Below, in pieces: positions 27,671-40,101 of a DNA stretch of 64,000 bases; the first letter of the stretch is position 1; every line of letters begins with the position of its first letter. The position numbers and the translations under genes were made by a program. The notes under the pieces are model-generated. The model ran no database searches, was not told the origin of the DNA, and worked only from the letters and a program-made list of their open reading frames with translations. Source of the stretch: Apis mellifera (lineage: Eukaryota > Arthropoda > Insecta > Hymenoptera > Apidae); NCBI RefSeq assembly GCF_003254395.2, contig NC_037648.1:6251135-6315134 (forward strand), written 5' to 3'.

Positions 27671-27721
27671 ATATATATACATATGTGTATATGTATATGC
27701 GTATGTGTACGCACATATATA
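27671..27721. repeat. 51-nt alternating purine-pyrimidine tract
   Basis: Strict alternation of AT, AC/GT and a few GC steps, including TATGCGTATGTGTACGCACA. It is A+T-richer than the 40-kb tract, so Z-form potential is lower. Confidence 0.88.
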
Positions 27722-28055
27722 AAAGAAGTATAATATAACTGCAAAAGAGAATTTAAAAAAAAAAATCAAATTCAACTGGTAATTAAATGAAAAATAAAAT
27801 ATTTAATTATAAAACAGAAAGGGATTCTTATATGTCAATTACTTTTAAATTGTATTACAAAAAATTTTTGCTAAATATTAATAATGTAATATATAATTAA
27901 AATATTAATAAATAAATTTTATTTTGCAGTTGCGTTTCATCTTTTAAAACTGATATAATTATATATTAATTTCTTCTACAGAACTAGATATGTATTTAAA
28001 AATTTGGCTACAGTAAAGTTCCAATTTCTGAATATGAGAGAAATAGGACACTCAC

Positions 28056-28231
28056 AAGAAATATTGCGACCCAGGCAAGACCGATATTATCGAATGATAT
28101 CGTTCCTTGGAAAGGATTGTTACCCTGACCCTTGCATTCCGTATAGTAGTAATTCCAATTAACGCAGGTGTCGTTGGTGATAAACGTTGTATTATTGTTT
28201 GGCAACGCGGTATTATTGCAAACCACGTTTC
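28056..28231 (-). CDS. Ca-alpha1T: Cav3 exon: repeat I turret, part 2, and start of pore helix
   Basis: The 176-nt exon completes the glycine codon begun upstream and ends on a codon boundary. It encodes [20 protein letters not shown], then [12 protein letters not shown], then [20 protein letters not shown]. The TCVNWNxYYTxC and NPFxGxIxFDNIGxAWxAIF blocks are diagnostic for Cav3 repeat I. The turret is rich in N-X-S/T sequons (NNT, NNT/NTT, NDT), so it is probably glycosylated outside the cell. The last residues start the P-loop helix, which continues in the next exon. The acceptor is CTTTTAG|GA and the donor is CTT|GTGAGT. Confidence 0.95.
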
Positions 28232-31200
28232 CTAAAAGCGAGAACATTGAAAATTGAATAGCTTTTGAAATGTCATCTGCATTATTGTAATAACTATGAA
28301 CTTATTTCGTATACACTCGATTTTCGAATTATTATTATTAATATATTTACTAATTATATTTTATAAAAATATTTATATTATAATATTATATTATATTTAT
28401 ATTATAACGATTAAATATTTATAATTAACTTTTATTAATTTTATTAATAAAATTTCATTAATTTTTATTAATTCTAAGTTTTTATTATATTTTTCATTAT
28501 TTAATAGCACTTTATGTGTTTAAAAAAATTTGATATTATAATAAATGTGACAAAAAAAAGAACGCTTTATTAAAAAATAAGAATATATGTAAATTTTATT
28601 AAAAAATAAGAATATATGTAAATTTTTTTATATAGTTTTCATATAATTTTTTTATATAATTACCTTATATTATTTTTTTTATTAATGTCATTCAATATTT
28701 TTCGACAAGAAGATAGAATTATAATTTATTATATTATAATTATATATACTATAATTATTATTCTTTATAGTAATTCTTGATTTAATAGTGGAATAATCAA
28801 TACTAGCTTTCAATTAATAATACGTTTATTATAAATTTTCATAACCTATATTATAAAATAATAATCAATTTTCATTATTCAAAAAGAAAAAAAAAATTTA
28901 TTTCTATATTATAATAGATAATAATAATTATTTTTCAAATTTCATGATCTTTAATTCATATTTCATATTAAAAATAATATAACAAATATATTTTAAAATT
29001 CTGATCAAAGATTTAAATGTATTAAGATTGATTTATACTAACAAGAATAATAATAAGATTAATTTTCTCAGTTATCATCCTGTAAATTATATATATATAT
29101 AGTTATTTGACTATATATACTTATATATACTTTACTATTATTATTAGAATTATGAAGAAGAAAGTCTCATTTGAACTTGATATAATTATAATAATTAATA
29201 AATTTAATTTTATTTATAAACAATAATTTTAGAAAAATTTACAAATATTAAGTGCCACATAAAAGATAAAAAAATTATGAATAATTGTTAAAAAATTTCA
29301 TAATAATTTTTAAATAATTAAGTTAAAAATTAGAAATTAATAATTCAAAAAATTGTTAGTTTTATCCTAAAAAAATATATAATTACACTGAAGAAATTAT
29401 GCAAGTAAAATTATAAAGTATTATTTTATTTTATTGGAATTCCCTAAATTTTCAAGAAATTATATACACTTAATCCTCTATTTGCATGATAGATTGATTT
29501 TAGAAACAATCGTAAATGAAAACCATATAAAAAGCAATGTAATGTATATGAAAAAAAAATTCTAAATGAAAAATCGATGTTAATATTATGCTAATAGTTA
29601 TTTTGAAATGAAGAATATAAAAATAAAATTATGTTAAATAATAATATTAAATAATAAAAATAAAATTCTAATTATCTTCAATGGAATATTTTTAATTTTA
29701 AATATTTATTTAGATATTATTAAGATATATGCATATGTTTTTAAAAAAAATAATATATCAATAAAATATAAATTTGAAAAAGCTAAAATATTGTTAATAG
29801 TTTAGTTTTATATATATATATTATTATATATTAGTTTTATTTTATTCGTCATCATTTTTTGAATTCTTTCATACGAAATTAAAATTCAATCACATCCATC
29901 ACTTAAAAATCACTTTGATTGTTTTTTGTAGAAAAAAAGATAGTATTATGAAATATTACTGGTAAAATGAAAGTTTCAATAAAATCAATATTACAATGAT
30001 ATCTTTGATTTTACAATATATTGTAATTCATTTCTTTTTTCTATTTGTAATAGAAAAAAGAAATGAAATTAGATACAAATGGATTTCAAATAAATTTTAT
30101 TAAATTTGTATATCAATTTTTTTTATTTTTATAGAGAATTCTTATCTATAGACAATTCTTATAATAGTTTTAGGATAAATAATATATTTATTATCAAATT
30201 ACTTATTGTAATAAAATATTTTATAAAATTTTTTAATGATTTATATATATATACAAAAAAATTTATAATATTAATTTACTGTCAACATAAAATTATATAT
30301 ATTCGATTACAATTATAACAAATACAAATTACATTATACATTCTATATGAAAATAAAATTAAATCCGGAATTCTAATTCTTCATATTAGTTAAATAAATA
30401 TATTTCTTTTTTTTTATTTCTTAAATACATACTTAGATAAAAATATCTTGTATGACGTAAATATATGTAGATATATTGATGTAAATATATGATAAAGATA
30501 TTCTTAGATATACTTGAATATACATTATATACAAGAATGATTATTATATATGATTTTTATACTAAATAGTTAAATTATATATAACAATAAAAATATGTAT
30601 TATATAATAATAATAATTATATATATTATATATAATATATATAATATAATATTAATTTTTCTAAATGTCATAGTCAATATATCTACGTAAATAAAAATTT
30701 TTAAGACAAAAATGACAAAAAACGAATTATAATTACACATTACCACTTTTTCCTCTACAATAAAAGTGAAACATGAAACAATTTCTCAAAATTCATTCTT
30801 TAAATGTGTTTTTTTAAAGTCAAAACACAAATTGGCATACAACAAAAATATTGAAATTTATAAATTACGATCAATTTATGTTAAAAGATGAAATGAGATA
30901 GATCCATTTTTTAATTTATTTAAACTTATTAATGACACAAAATAAAAGAAGAATGTAATATATTAATGTATATATATGCGTATATTACATGTTTATTCAT
31001 GTGTATTCATGTATCTTATTATTGTATTTTAAAAATTATCTTCAATATTCATAAATACTGCTTTTGTTTTTAAACTATATTATTTTTTAATCATGTAAAA
31101 AATCATATAAGATGAAAATTAGACATATTCTTAATATTGCAAATTTGTTATATACTGAAAAAATTTTATGTAATATTATTACTATTTATGTAATAAATAT

Positions 31201-33084
31201 ATCAGATGTATTTATGAATATTTTCATAATAAATAAAATATTAAAAGATAAATAAAAAATAATATATATTTGAAATTGATACTTATTATTTATCATGATG
31301 GATTATTATATCAATCTCAGTCTATACATTTTATTTTTACATTTTCATATTAGATATGTATATTTATTATATAATCGATTATAAAGAAATTTTATTTTTT
31401 TTAAATTAAATATGTTAATTTTGATTTATGATGACGAAAATAGTCTATTAATGTCACATATTTTTATCATAATTTAGAAGAATTTAACTAATTAAAAAAT
31501 AGAACATATTACTAGCACTCGAAACATATCTTCCCATGATAAGATTATTAACGATTAAGGATTAAATGTTTTAAAAGCAGATAATAAGGAATTAACTATT
31601 ATATATGCATGCTCATCTATGTCGGCATAATTTATGCTGACAAAGATAATTTACTATTCATTATTACATTAAAACTAAAATGATAAAATAAACTTGTCAC
31701 ATGTGATCCTAAATCGATGACAAGAAACTATAAAAATAAATTTATCATTTATTTAATTGAAAAATTTTTAAGAAATTTTTATTCGAAACAACTTTCATGT
31801 AATTATTATTAAATTATATTTTACATATAAGAAATTATATTTTATATAGTACATATTCTACATATTTAGATTTTATGTAATAATTAAATATTTATATTTT
31901 GTTTAATCACCAATAATTGAAAATTACAAAAGTGATTTAAATTATATTTTTGCAATTTTTATTTAGAAATTTAGAATTAATTTTAAATTTCAAATGTAAT
32001 TAATTTAATATTTAAATAACTAATATTTGATCACTATAAAGTAATTAATTATTTACTCATTTCTTTTTTATTTTCATTCATTTTAATATTAATTTTTTTA
32101 ACAATTCAATAGTTATATATATATATATATAATATATATATATATATATGATATATGATGTATGGTATAATAATTCTTAAGAAAAAATTTATTTATTTTT
32201 TTAAGTAGTTTGAATAATAATTAATCCAAAAGCAATAATTGACACATTATTATATATAATATATCGTTTAATTTATTCAATATATTCAATAATTATAGAT
32301 AAATCTATTAATCATAGTTAAAAATTTTATTAAGTTTATATTTTTATAGATAATAAACTTTATATATTTTAACTATATATATTGACGTATATTAAAAAAA
32401 TATTTTTTTTTAATTAAAAAAAAATAGAAAATAAAAAATCAATAAAAAATAGACTTATCAAGATTTTCTTTTTATTTTCTTTAAATTATAAAAAATATTT
32501 TTTTTAAATTAAAAAGCAGGAAAAGCTATATCAATAATTCTAAAAGAAAATTATTTTAAAAGAAATATAATACAAATATAAAAATATAAAATATAATAAT
32601 CATTAAATCTCACAAAAATCTTTTTAAAAAATCTTTTTATTACAAAAAAGTTATAAAAAATTAATAAATTTCTTAATTATTGATAATTATCCCCAATAAC
32701 TATTATTCTTAATCTAAAAACAATTTTATTTATAATATCGATTATTAGTAATCAAAACAATTTTTTTTCCGACAATAATTTTCATAATCATGATAAAAAT
32801 TATTTAATCGAAAATATTAATTACGACAATATTTATGTATAATTTTTTTTATATTTTAATTCTATCAATTAAATTCCTTACTTTAAGTTCATAGATTATC
32901 GATTCTAAAAATTGCCAAAAGATCTCTCGTTTGTTTCTATCTCACGATATTTTTTCCAAAGTTTTGTCAATACACATTGAAATATGTCAAGGGAAACCAA
33001 AGACATGTTCCAATGGAAAGCGAATAAAAAAAGAAAGAAAAAAAGATTCAAACCAGTAAAATTGAATATCGAAGATGCACTCAC
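28232..33084 (-). other. Intron between the two turret exons
   Basis: A 4.9-kb phase-1 intron. It is A+T desert with a 29-bp tandem duplication at 28566-28623 and several (AT)n runs (about 30611-30655, about 32116-32150). No exon-like sequence was seen. Confidence 0.85.
28566..28623. repeat. 29-bp tandem duplication
   Basis: Two adjacent identical copies of a 29-bp unit starting TTTATTAAAAAATAAG and ending ATATGTAAAT; a young local duplication in an intron. Confidence 0.93.
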
Positions 33085-33188
33085 CCAACTTGAGCGGCGG
33101 TAAGTTACTGCAAGAGTGCATTCCGTTGTCGTCGGGACGCGAACAAATGTAGTCCTGACCCTGATATTCGAAGTACTTCTCGAGATCG
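33085..33188 (-). CDS. Ca-alpha1T: Cav3 exon: repeat I extracellular S5-pore loop, part 1
   Basis: The 104-nt exon begins with the last base of a split codon and ends in phase 1. It encodes an extracellular turret segment, DLEKYFEYQGQDYICSRPDD followed by NGMHSCSNLPPLKL. This aligns with the vertebrate Cav3 loop containing DLERYY, FICS and NGMRSC. The two visible cysteines are at positions expected to form loop disulfides. The acceptor is a pyrimidine-rich tract ending TTTTCTAG; the donor is G|GTGAGT. The G left over joins GA of the next exon to make glycine. This is the most 5' exon found; the exon for IS4-IS5 that should precede it was not found up to 64000. Confidence 0.93.
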
Positions 33189-33888
33189 CTAGAAAAGTAA
33201 CGAATCACGATTAAAAATCAATTTCAAAATAAGATCAAATCCTCACGCCTAATTTTTTATAATTAATAGTTGCATTTACATTATATGTATATATATGTAT
33301 GCTTTATGCACGTATGCATTCGTTACATGCTTCGCTTATGCGTGTATACCGTGTATATGTGTTTTATATAGTATATTATATATATAAAGATTATGTATAA
33401 TATATATGCATATATACATAATATATATGTATATATATATTATAATATAATGTATATAATATATAGAGAGGACCATGATTAAATTATTTTTATTATAAAT
33501 GAATCAATTAAAATATTTGTTATCACATGATGATATGATTTCAAAAAATCTTCAAAACAATGATATTTGTTTTTTTTTCTTTTCTATATCTCTTTTCTTG
33601 AAAATTATTAATATAATATTTTCAACATTTTTATAGGATATAGTAGGATATAACTTTATAGTTCTTTTTGCTAATCAAAAATATTGATATATAAATTCAA
33701 AAACATTTTTTTCATTTAATGTAAATAAAAATTATAGAATTATATATAAAAAAATTTAAAAATAATATTGTAAACTTTCTTAAGAAAAAAATAAATAGAA
33801 AAAATATCTTTGAAAATTCTTTGAAATCAATAACAAAAGAAATTTTAATCGATTTAATAATAATGAAAATCTAATAATTATATTAAGT

Positions 33889-33901
33889 AGTCCACCCTGT
33901 A
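33889..33901 (-). mobile_element. Lone CACCCTG-TA terminal-like motif
   Basis: AGTCCACCCTGTA; on the minus strand TA-CAGGGTGGACT. It has the same core as the 59.05- and 63.17-kb motifs. No partner was identified. Confidence 0.3.
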
Positions 33902-34435
33902 TATGATGATTATTTCACAAGAAAAGGTGAATGAAGTAGTACAACATAACAAAAGGAATGTTTTCGGTCTAATAAAACATATTTAATTAAGACATATTAA
34001 TCATACTTTATTTTTTGGTAATAGAGTTTTAAAAAATGAAAATTTTGTATGTATACTATGAATAATTTGCCAAATATTAATTGTTTTTGTAAGATTATGA
34101 TTATGTTTCGAAAATCAAATTGTATAATTTCCAGTATGAAAATTATATAATATTTACAATATTATTATATTTTTTTTACGAATAGTGAATATATGAAAAA
34201 AACAACAAACAACGAACAAAATTATTTTTAAAAATCGATATAATAATATTTTTAATAATTGCAACTTTTTTAAATATAAACATAATTTTTAAATATATTT
34301 TATAATTTTTATAAATATTATGTAAATATTATATAATTATATAATAATTATAATTTTTATTATTTTATAATTTTTAATAATTTTTAAATAGAATTTAATT
34401 TTTTAAATGAAATGCAACCTATTCTTTTATATTAC

Positions 34436-34461
34436 ATATATATATATATATATATATATAT
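34436..34461. repeat. (AT)n microsatellite
   Basis: About 13 uninterrupted units in the large 5' intron. Confidence 0.95.
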
Positions 34462-35680
34462 GTATAAATTAAACTACATGCCAAAATATTTAAAAAATGA
34501 TTGTTTTTATGATTATTTTTATCTGTGACTTTATATGATAAAATTATTATATTTATATCTGATTAAATTCATTTGTCATTTAAAAATATATTTTCTATTT
34601 AAAAATTTATTATTATTAATTATTATTTTCTTCTATTTATTATGATTTTATTTAAAAATTTATTTTCTAGCAAAATATTATGTTTTAGTGTATCATGTTA
34701 TTTAAAATCGTAAAACTTCTTTTTTTTTTTCATATTTTTCCACATACATATATATATATTTATCTACCAGAAATATGAAAATATCTATCAGCTAATAACT
34801 ATGTATCTCTTCTTGTTTTTTATTTTTATATTATAATATTAATTGTGATTATTATTATTTTTTTATTATATTTTTTATTATTATCGTTATTATTGTTAAA
34901 TTTAATATTCTTTTAGAAAACTCACAAATTTTATTTTAAATAATTATTTCCATTTATTATCTATTTTGAAAATGTAAATACTTTTTTAAAATTATTTGCT
35001 TTATATTTATATTGCTTTTTTAAATAATTAAAATTTTTATTCTATTATCGAAGAAAATAGATTATTACATTAATAATTTCCACTCCAAACAAAATCATTA
35101 TTTTTATTTTTTTTTTCTTCTCTCTGGATAAATGATTTTCACTTCCCTAAATTTTTTCAAATATATATAATTAAAAATTTTTATTCAGATTGATTTACAA
35201 ATAAAACATCATCGTTTCTCAAAAAAAATATATTAATTCTCTTGTAAAATTATACCATTTTGACTTCATTTTGACAGTTTTTCATAATTTAAAAAAAATA
35301 TATTTCTATATATATTTATAGAATATATAGAATATATATATAGAAAATAGAATTAAATTTAAATTAAATTAAAAAAAGAAATTAAAAATAAATTTTTTTA
35401 TAATTCATATAATTTATATATTAAATTTCGAATCGCTAATTGAATGAAAAAAATTTAGATAATAATGCTAATAATCAACTAATTAGTGAACAATTTATTT
35501 ATATCTTTTTTGAAAGATGTAAATTGTACAATTAATTTATTTTATTTTATTTATTAGTGGAATATTCTATCAAAATATGATTGAATATGCTTCAGTGATT
35601 TGAGAAAAAATGGAGATATGAATTTCTCATAAGAATAAAACTGAGTTGTGTATCTCCTTAAATGTAATATATTATAAAAT

Positions 35681-35720
35681 GTAGTAAAATGTAGTAAAAT
35701 ATAGTAAAATGTAGTATATT
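35681..35720. repeat. 10-bp minisatellite, four units
   Basis: GTAGTAAAAT, GTAGTAAAAT, ATAGTAAAAT and a final GTAGTATATT, head to tail. Confidence 0.9.
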
Positions 35721-37118
35721 ATATATTTTTCGATAATTTAATCTTTATCGTTAAAAAATCATATATTATGGAAAATAATATTGCAAAAAAGATCAATAGT
35801 TAACTCTAAATAAATATAATTTTATAGTTTATCAGTTATTTTATTTTACATTAAAGTTATAAAGTTATAAAATTGTAAAAAATTCTAAAATAGTTTTTTA
35901 AATATATTTTGATTTTTTTCAATAAAAACAGAATTCGTTAAATATAAATTTAAAAAATAAAATAATTAACTTATCAATCCTTGATTGATAGATAATATAT
36001 TTATCAAATAAATTAATATATTATATTATATAATATTATAATATTATATAATATTATATAATATAATATAATATTGTAATATTAATGCAAGTTTTTAATA
36101 ATTGTAAAGTATATGACATTATTTTTTGTTACATTTAAAGGAATATTGTAATTAATATTATTTAAAACATTGTTTATGTAATTTTAATGCAAGAACAAAT
36201 TAATAAATATATAAATATAAATATAGCCTCCTTATTAAAAAATATACAATTTTCTGTTAAAAGTTTTATTATAATCTCACTGAAATAGCCTATCTTCTTC
36301 ATGTTTCTCGTCGATTGACATTCGACCATTTTTCATATCTCTATTACTAAAAAATAAAGTAAAATTATATATATATATATATATTACAGTTTATTAGAAC
36401 ACTTACAAAAATGATGTAAACCTGAAAAATCATTAAGAAATTATTATAATCTTAAAAAATATTACTTTATTTGAAGGAAAATTATAAAAAAAAATATATT
36501 TAAATATTCGTCATCATATATAATTTTTTTGAAATTATATACAATAAAATTTCTATTTGATTTTACATTATATCAATAAAATTTTTAAAAAAATTTCTCG
36601 AAATCTTCTATTTTTTTATTTTTAAAATTTAAATTAGAAAATCATAAAAAATAACACAATTTAATTTATTATCTTTTTATAATTCTCATAAATAACTTCT
36701 ATAAATTTTTACAATGTTTCATATCTTCATAAATATAAATTTTTAATTCATTATTTCATTATTATAATTTATTAGAAATATTATAAGAAACCAGATGAAT
36801 TAATTAATTATAAATAAATTTTTTATGAATTATTTAATAAATTCTATTACATAAGAATAATGAATTCAATAATAAAAATAGACTTTTATGAATAAATTTT
36901 ACAAGTTATTTCGTCCATTATAATTCATCTCTTGAAATTATAAAATTCTAATAAAAAAAATCTACAATTTATAATTTAAAACATATTGTGTTATTATTAA
37001 TTAATAAATCATCAAAGAAAAGAACTCGTATATTATAATACTCATAAAAATATGTACATATCATATATATTTATTATTCAAAAAACATTCCTTTCCGTCA
37101 TTCTTACCTCAATCTATT

Positions 37119-37763
37119 TCAGGGATCCCTATATCTAAATCCATTTGTACCTATGCTATAATACACGATATAGAAGAGACACGTACGCACGCATGCGCGT
37201 TTATATGTAAGACTTGTGTAATCATGGCACAAATAAATAAATGCAATAATCACCCGATAAAAGAGAACAGAAGTAGAAAGAAGAAAAACAAAAAAAAAAA
37301 GAACGGCCAAGATAAACAAGAGCAAAAGCAAAGTATTGAAGTTTGTGTGCACACAGAGTCGACCCTGTTTGCAACAGATCGAAACGATAAGAAAGAAAAA
37401 CCGATAACATTGTGTATCGGAATGGCCTCCGCGATCTTCAGTGTCATCTGGTTGATGCAAGAAAGTAAACATTCTCTTCTTCGGCTTCGAGGATGCTCTT
37501 TGCCTCTTATCTGGCCGCTATTCAATTTTCATCGTGAAGCATGGCCACTAAAACAATGTCAACCGTTGCGACAAAAACCGTTTAATAGAGACTTGCCTCG
37601 CCACTGTATTTGTGTTATGACTTGTTACAATGAGATGCGCACCTATCGTGATGCCACCCATTATGCGTGTGTATATAGATTGGTAAGTATTCAATTGTTA
37701 CAAATACCCCTTTTTCCGCCATTCAAATCAGACATTCTTTCTGATATTCTTTTTATCCATTGA
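37119..37763. other. G+C-richer intronic island with open frames on both strands
   Basis: A plus-strand frame runs 37224-37763 (179 codons from an ATG in context AATCATGG). It starts Lys-rich and continues with LRGCSLPLIWPLFNFHREAW and a Cys-rich end, CICVMTCYNEMRTYRDATHY. A strong plus-strand splice-donor consensus, GATTG|GTAAGT, falls in it at about 37682, so a plus-strand exon could end there. Minus-strand frames of 117 and 91 codons overlap. No protein family is recognised. It may be an antisense non-coding exon, a conserved regulatory island or chance. Confidence 0.3.
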
Positions 37764-40050
37764 TTTAAATCAAAAAAAAGATTGTAAAGAGTCAATTCTC
37801 GTTACCAAATGGATTCTTTTTTAAAATTGTACAAAGATAAAGAAATTTATCAAAAACGATACTCAATTATTTCTGATAATTAGATTTAATTTATTCTTTA
37901 GTCAATACGAATTTTTGTTTTCTATGTATAATTAAATTGTAAGTATAAAAGATTCTTAAAATCTTGTTTGTCTTGGTTATTTAAATTTTGTAAAGAAAGT
38001 TCTTTTAAAGGAACTGCAAAATAAAATCTAATCTAGCACTACTGATTTTTGAAAAATTTAGGAATTTTTATTGATTCGAAAATTTTTAATGTTTTTGCTA
38101 CGAAGACTTTTTTGGTATATAATTTAAGGTAGTTTTTTATGATAGAGAAAATTTTATATTTAAAAAAAGAAAAACGTAAAATCATTTTTTAATATTCATA
38201 ATTTTTAATACCAAAAATTGCTTCTTATAACATTTTAATCGAATTTAATCGATAAATTTTGACTAATCATTTAAGAATTATTATTTTCGTAAAGATTTCA
38301 TAAATTTATGTTTGACAATTTATAATAATTTATATTTTTAATTTTGTTTTTAATAAATAATATTTCTTAATTATATAAAATAAATTATATAAAAGAAATT
38401 TGGAATTTAAATTTAGAATAGAATAAAGAAAATTATCATTTTATATTCTTAATTTGCATATTTAGATTGCAAATATATATATATATTTTTTTATATATTT
38501 ATTTTAGGATATAAGTAAATTAATAATATAAAACAAAGAAAAAAATATTGTAATTAATAATATAATAAAATTGAAAAGTCAAGAAACATTTAAAGAAAGA
38601 AGAAAAAATAAAAATTTTAGACTTTTGTGGAATCAAAAATTAAGTTTACAAAAACTAAGCTTATTTTGTACATTAATCTACAGAATAAAAGTAAGTCTTA
38701 TTTGCTAGAAAATAGAAAATAATCATACAATTTTGATTTTTTCGTTTCATCTTAATAATTAATATAAAAATAATATTTATTCTAAATATTTTTTATAATT
38801 AATTATAATGTATGTTATTGTATGTATTTTTGTATGTATTGTATGTATTGTAATGTATTTATTTTTTTAATTTAATTTATGTTATTTTTTGAGAAAAAGG
38901 AAAAATAATATGTAGAAATAAACTATTTATTTATCAAAACAACTACTTCCAAACATATTTATTTTTTTTCAATAGAAAAAAGTTTAAAAATACATTAATT
39001 TTATAAAAATTATAGATAATGAACAATTTTTTCAATATGTTTTTATAAGTTTTTTATTTCTACGAAATAAATGATTATTGATAATTAAGAAAATTCTGTA
39101 GATTACAGTTGGAATTATTCGTTATTAGTATTACCTAATTACAACGTATTCATGAATCATTTATGAAAATATAATCAGTGTTGAATGATGAATTAAAATG
39201 GAGAAACTTCATACATGTTATTTGTGATAATATTCAGAATTATGAAAATATTTATATTTGTATATCTTATTATTTTTTTAACATTGATTTCTTTTATTAA
39301 TTATTTTTCTTATATTTAGATTATCATATATAAAATCAATAAAATTATCATTTAAAAATCAAGGAAATTTAAAAATAATCTTCAAATAATTTTTTATTCA
39401 ATTAAACTATTATAATTTTCATAACAAGTATTTATACTGCTTCCTATCGAGAAAAAATAATTATAAAAATAATATATTACAATATATTATAATAATCATT
39501 TTAATAAATAAAACTTTCAATAAATATGAGATTTAGATCCACTTTCAATGTTCTTAATATGTTATCAAAATTTTTTTTTTTCTAAATTCTATATTTATCA
39601 AATATTTTTTTCTTATTTTTATTTACTATTATTTATTTACTATATATACATAATATGTATATGATAGATATGTTCTCAAAAAACGAAAGAATATCTTAAG
39701 CATGTCCAATTTAATTTCCAATTTTCTTTCTTTTTCAAAGTTTCTTAAAGATTTCTATAAATAATTATTTTTATAATTATTATAATATATAATTGAAAAA
39801 TTTTAAATAATTAACTAATTTAATAATAATTAAATAATTAATTAATTTCTTTAATTTTTTTATATGTTTAGATTATACGTGTTTTATGTACCCATATGTA
39901 TTTTTAAATTTACTCAAACTTTTTACAATTTTTTATTAGGACCAAATTTTTAAATTTCATCTATTTTAAAATATATTTAAAAAATATAAATTAAATTTAT
40001 TAGATACACATTATTATTATTATTTCTATAATTGTTATTAATTTTTATGA

Positions 40051-40101
40051 ATATATATGTGCGTGCATGTGCGCGCGCGCGCACGCGTATGTGTGTGTGT
40101 G
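40051..40101. repeat. 51-nt alternating purine-pyrimidine tract with CG core
   Basis: Every step from 40051 to 40101 alternates purine and pyrimidine: ATATATAT, then GTGCGTGCATGT, then GCGCGCGCGCGC, then ACGCGTAT and GTGTGTGTGTG. The GC/CG core is unusual in this A+T desert and has the sequence pattern of Z-DNA-forming DNA. Confidence 0.93.

Larger units (their letters stand above)
25097..28055 (-). other. Intron between turret and P-loop exons
   Basis: A 3.0-kb phase-0 intron. It holds a 23-bp tandem duplication (25765-25810) and a 51-nt alternating purine-pyrimidine tract (27671-27721). The rest is A+T-rich without recognised content. Confidence 0.86.
2920..33188 (-). other. Ca-alpha1T: T-type (Cav3) calcium channel alpha-1 gene, middle part (11 exons)
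   Basis: This is the part of the gene visible in the window, read right to left. Its product is the pore-forming subunit of a low-voltage-activated calcium channel in the plasma membrane, used in neurons and muscle for subthreshold calcium entry and rhythmic firing. Eleven exons total 2073 nt and join in one frame; intron phases from the first visible exon onward are 1,0,0,2,1,0,0,1,0,2,2. All introns start GT and end AG. The order of segments (repeat I pore, IS6, gating brake, I-II linker, repeat II S1-S5) matches animal Cav3 channels. Cav1/Cav2, sodium and NALCN channels fit worse: there is no beta-subunit-binding (AID) motif after IS6, and the IIS4-S5 sequence is of Cav3 type. Both gene ends lie outside the window, so promoter, start codon, stop codon and poly(A) site are not seen. 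Confidence 0.95.

Noticed and set aside
2920..33188. Identity as cacophony (Cav2), Cav1, para sodium channel or NALCN
   Set aside because: No beta-subunit AID motif after IS6, and the turret ([24 protein letters not shown]), gating-brake region and IIS4-S5 block are specific to Cav3.
37250..37525. Minus-strand frames here as the missing IS1-IS5 exon
   Set aside because: No S4 arginine pattern or S5 sequence; the product is Phe/Leu-rich without channel motifs.
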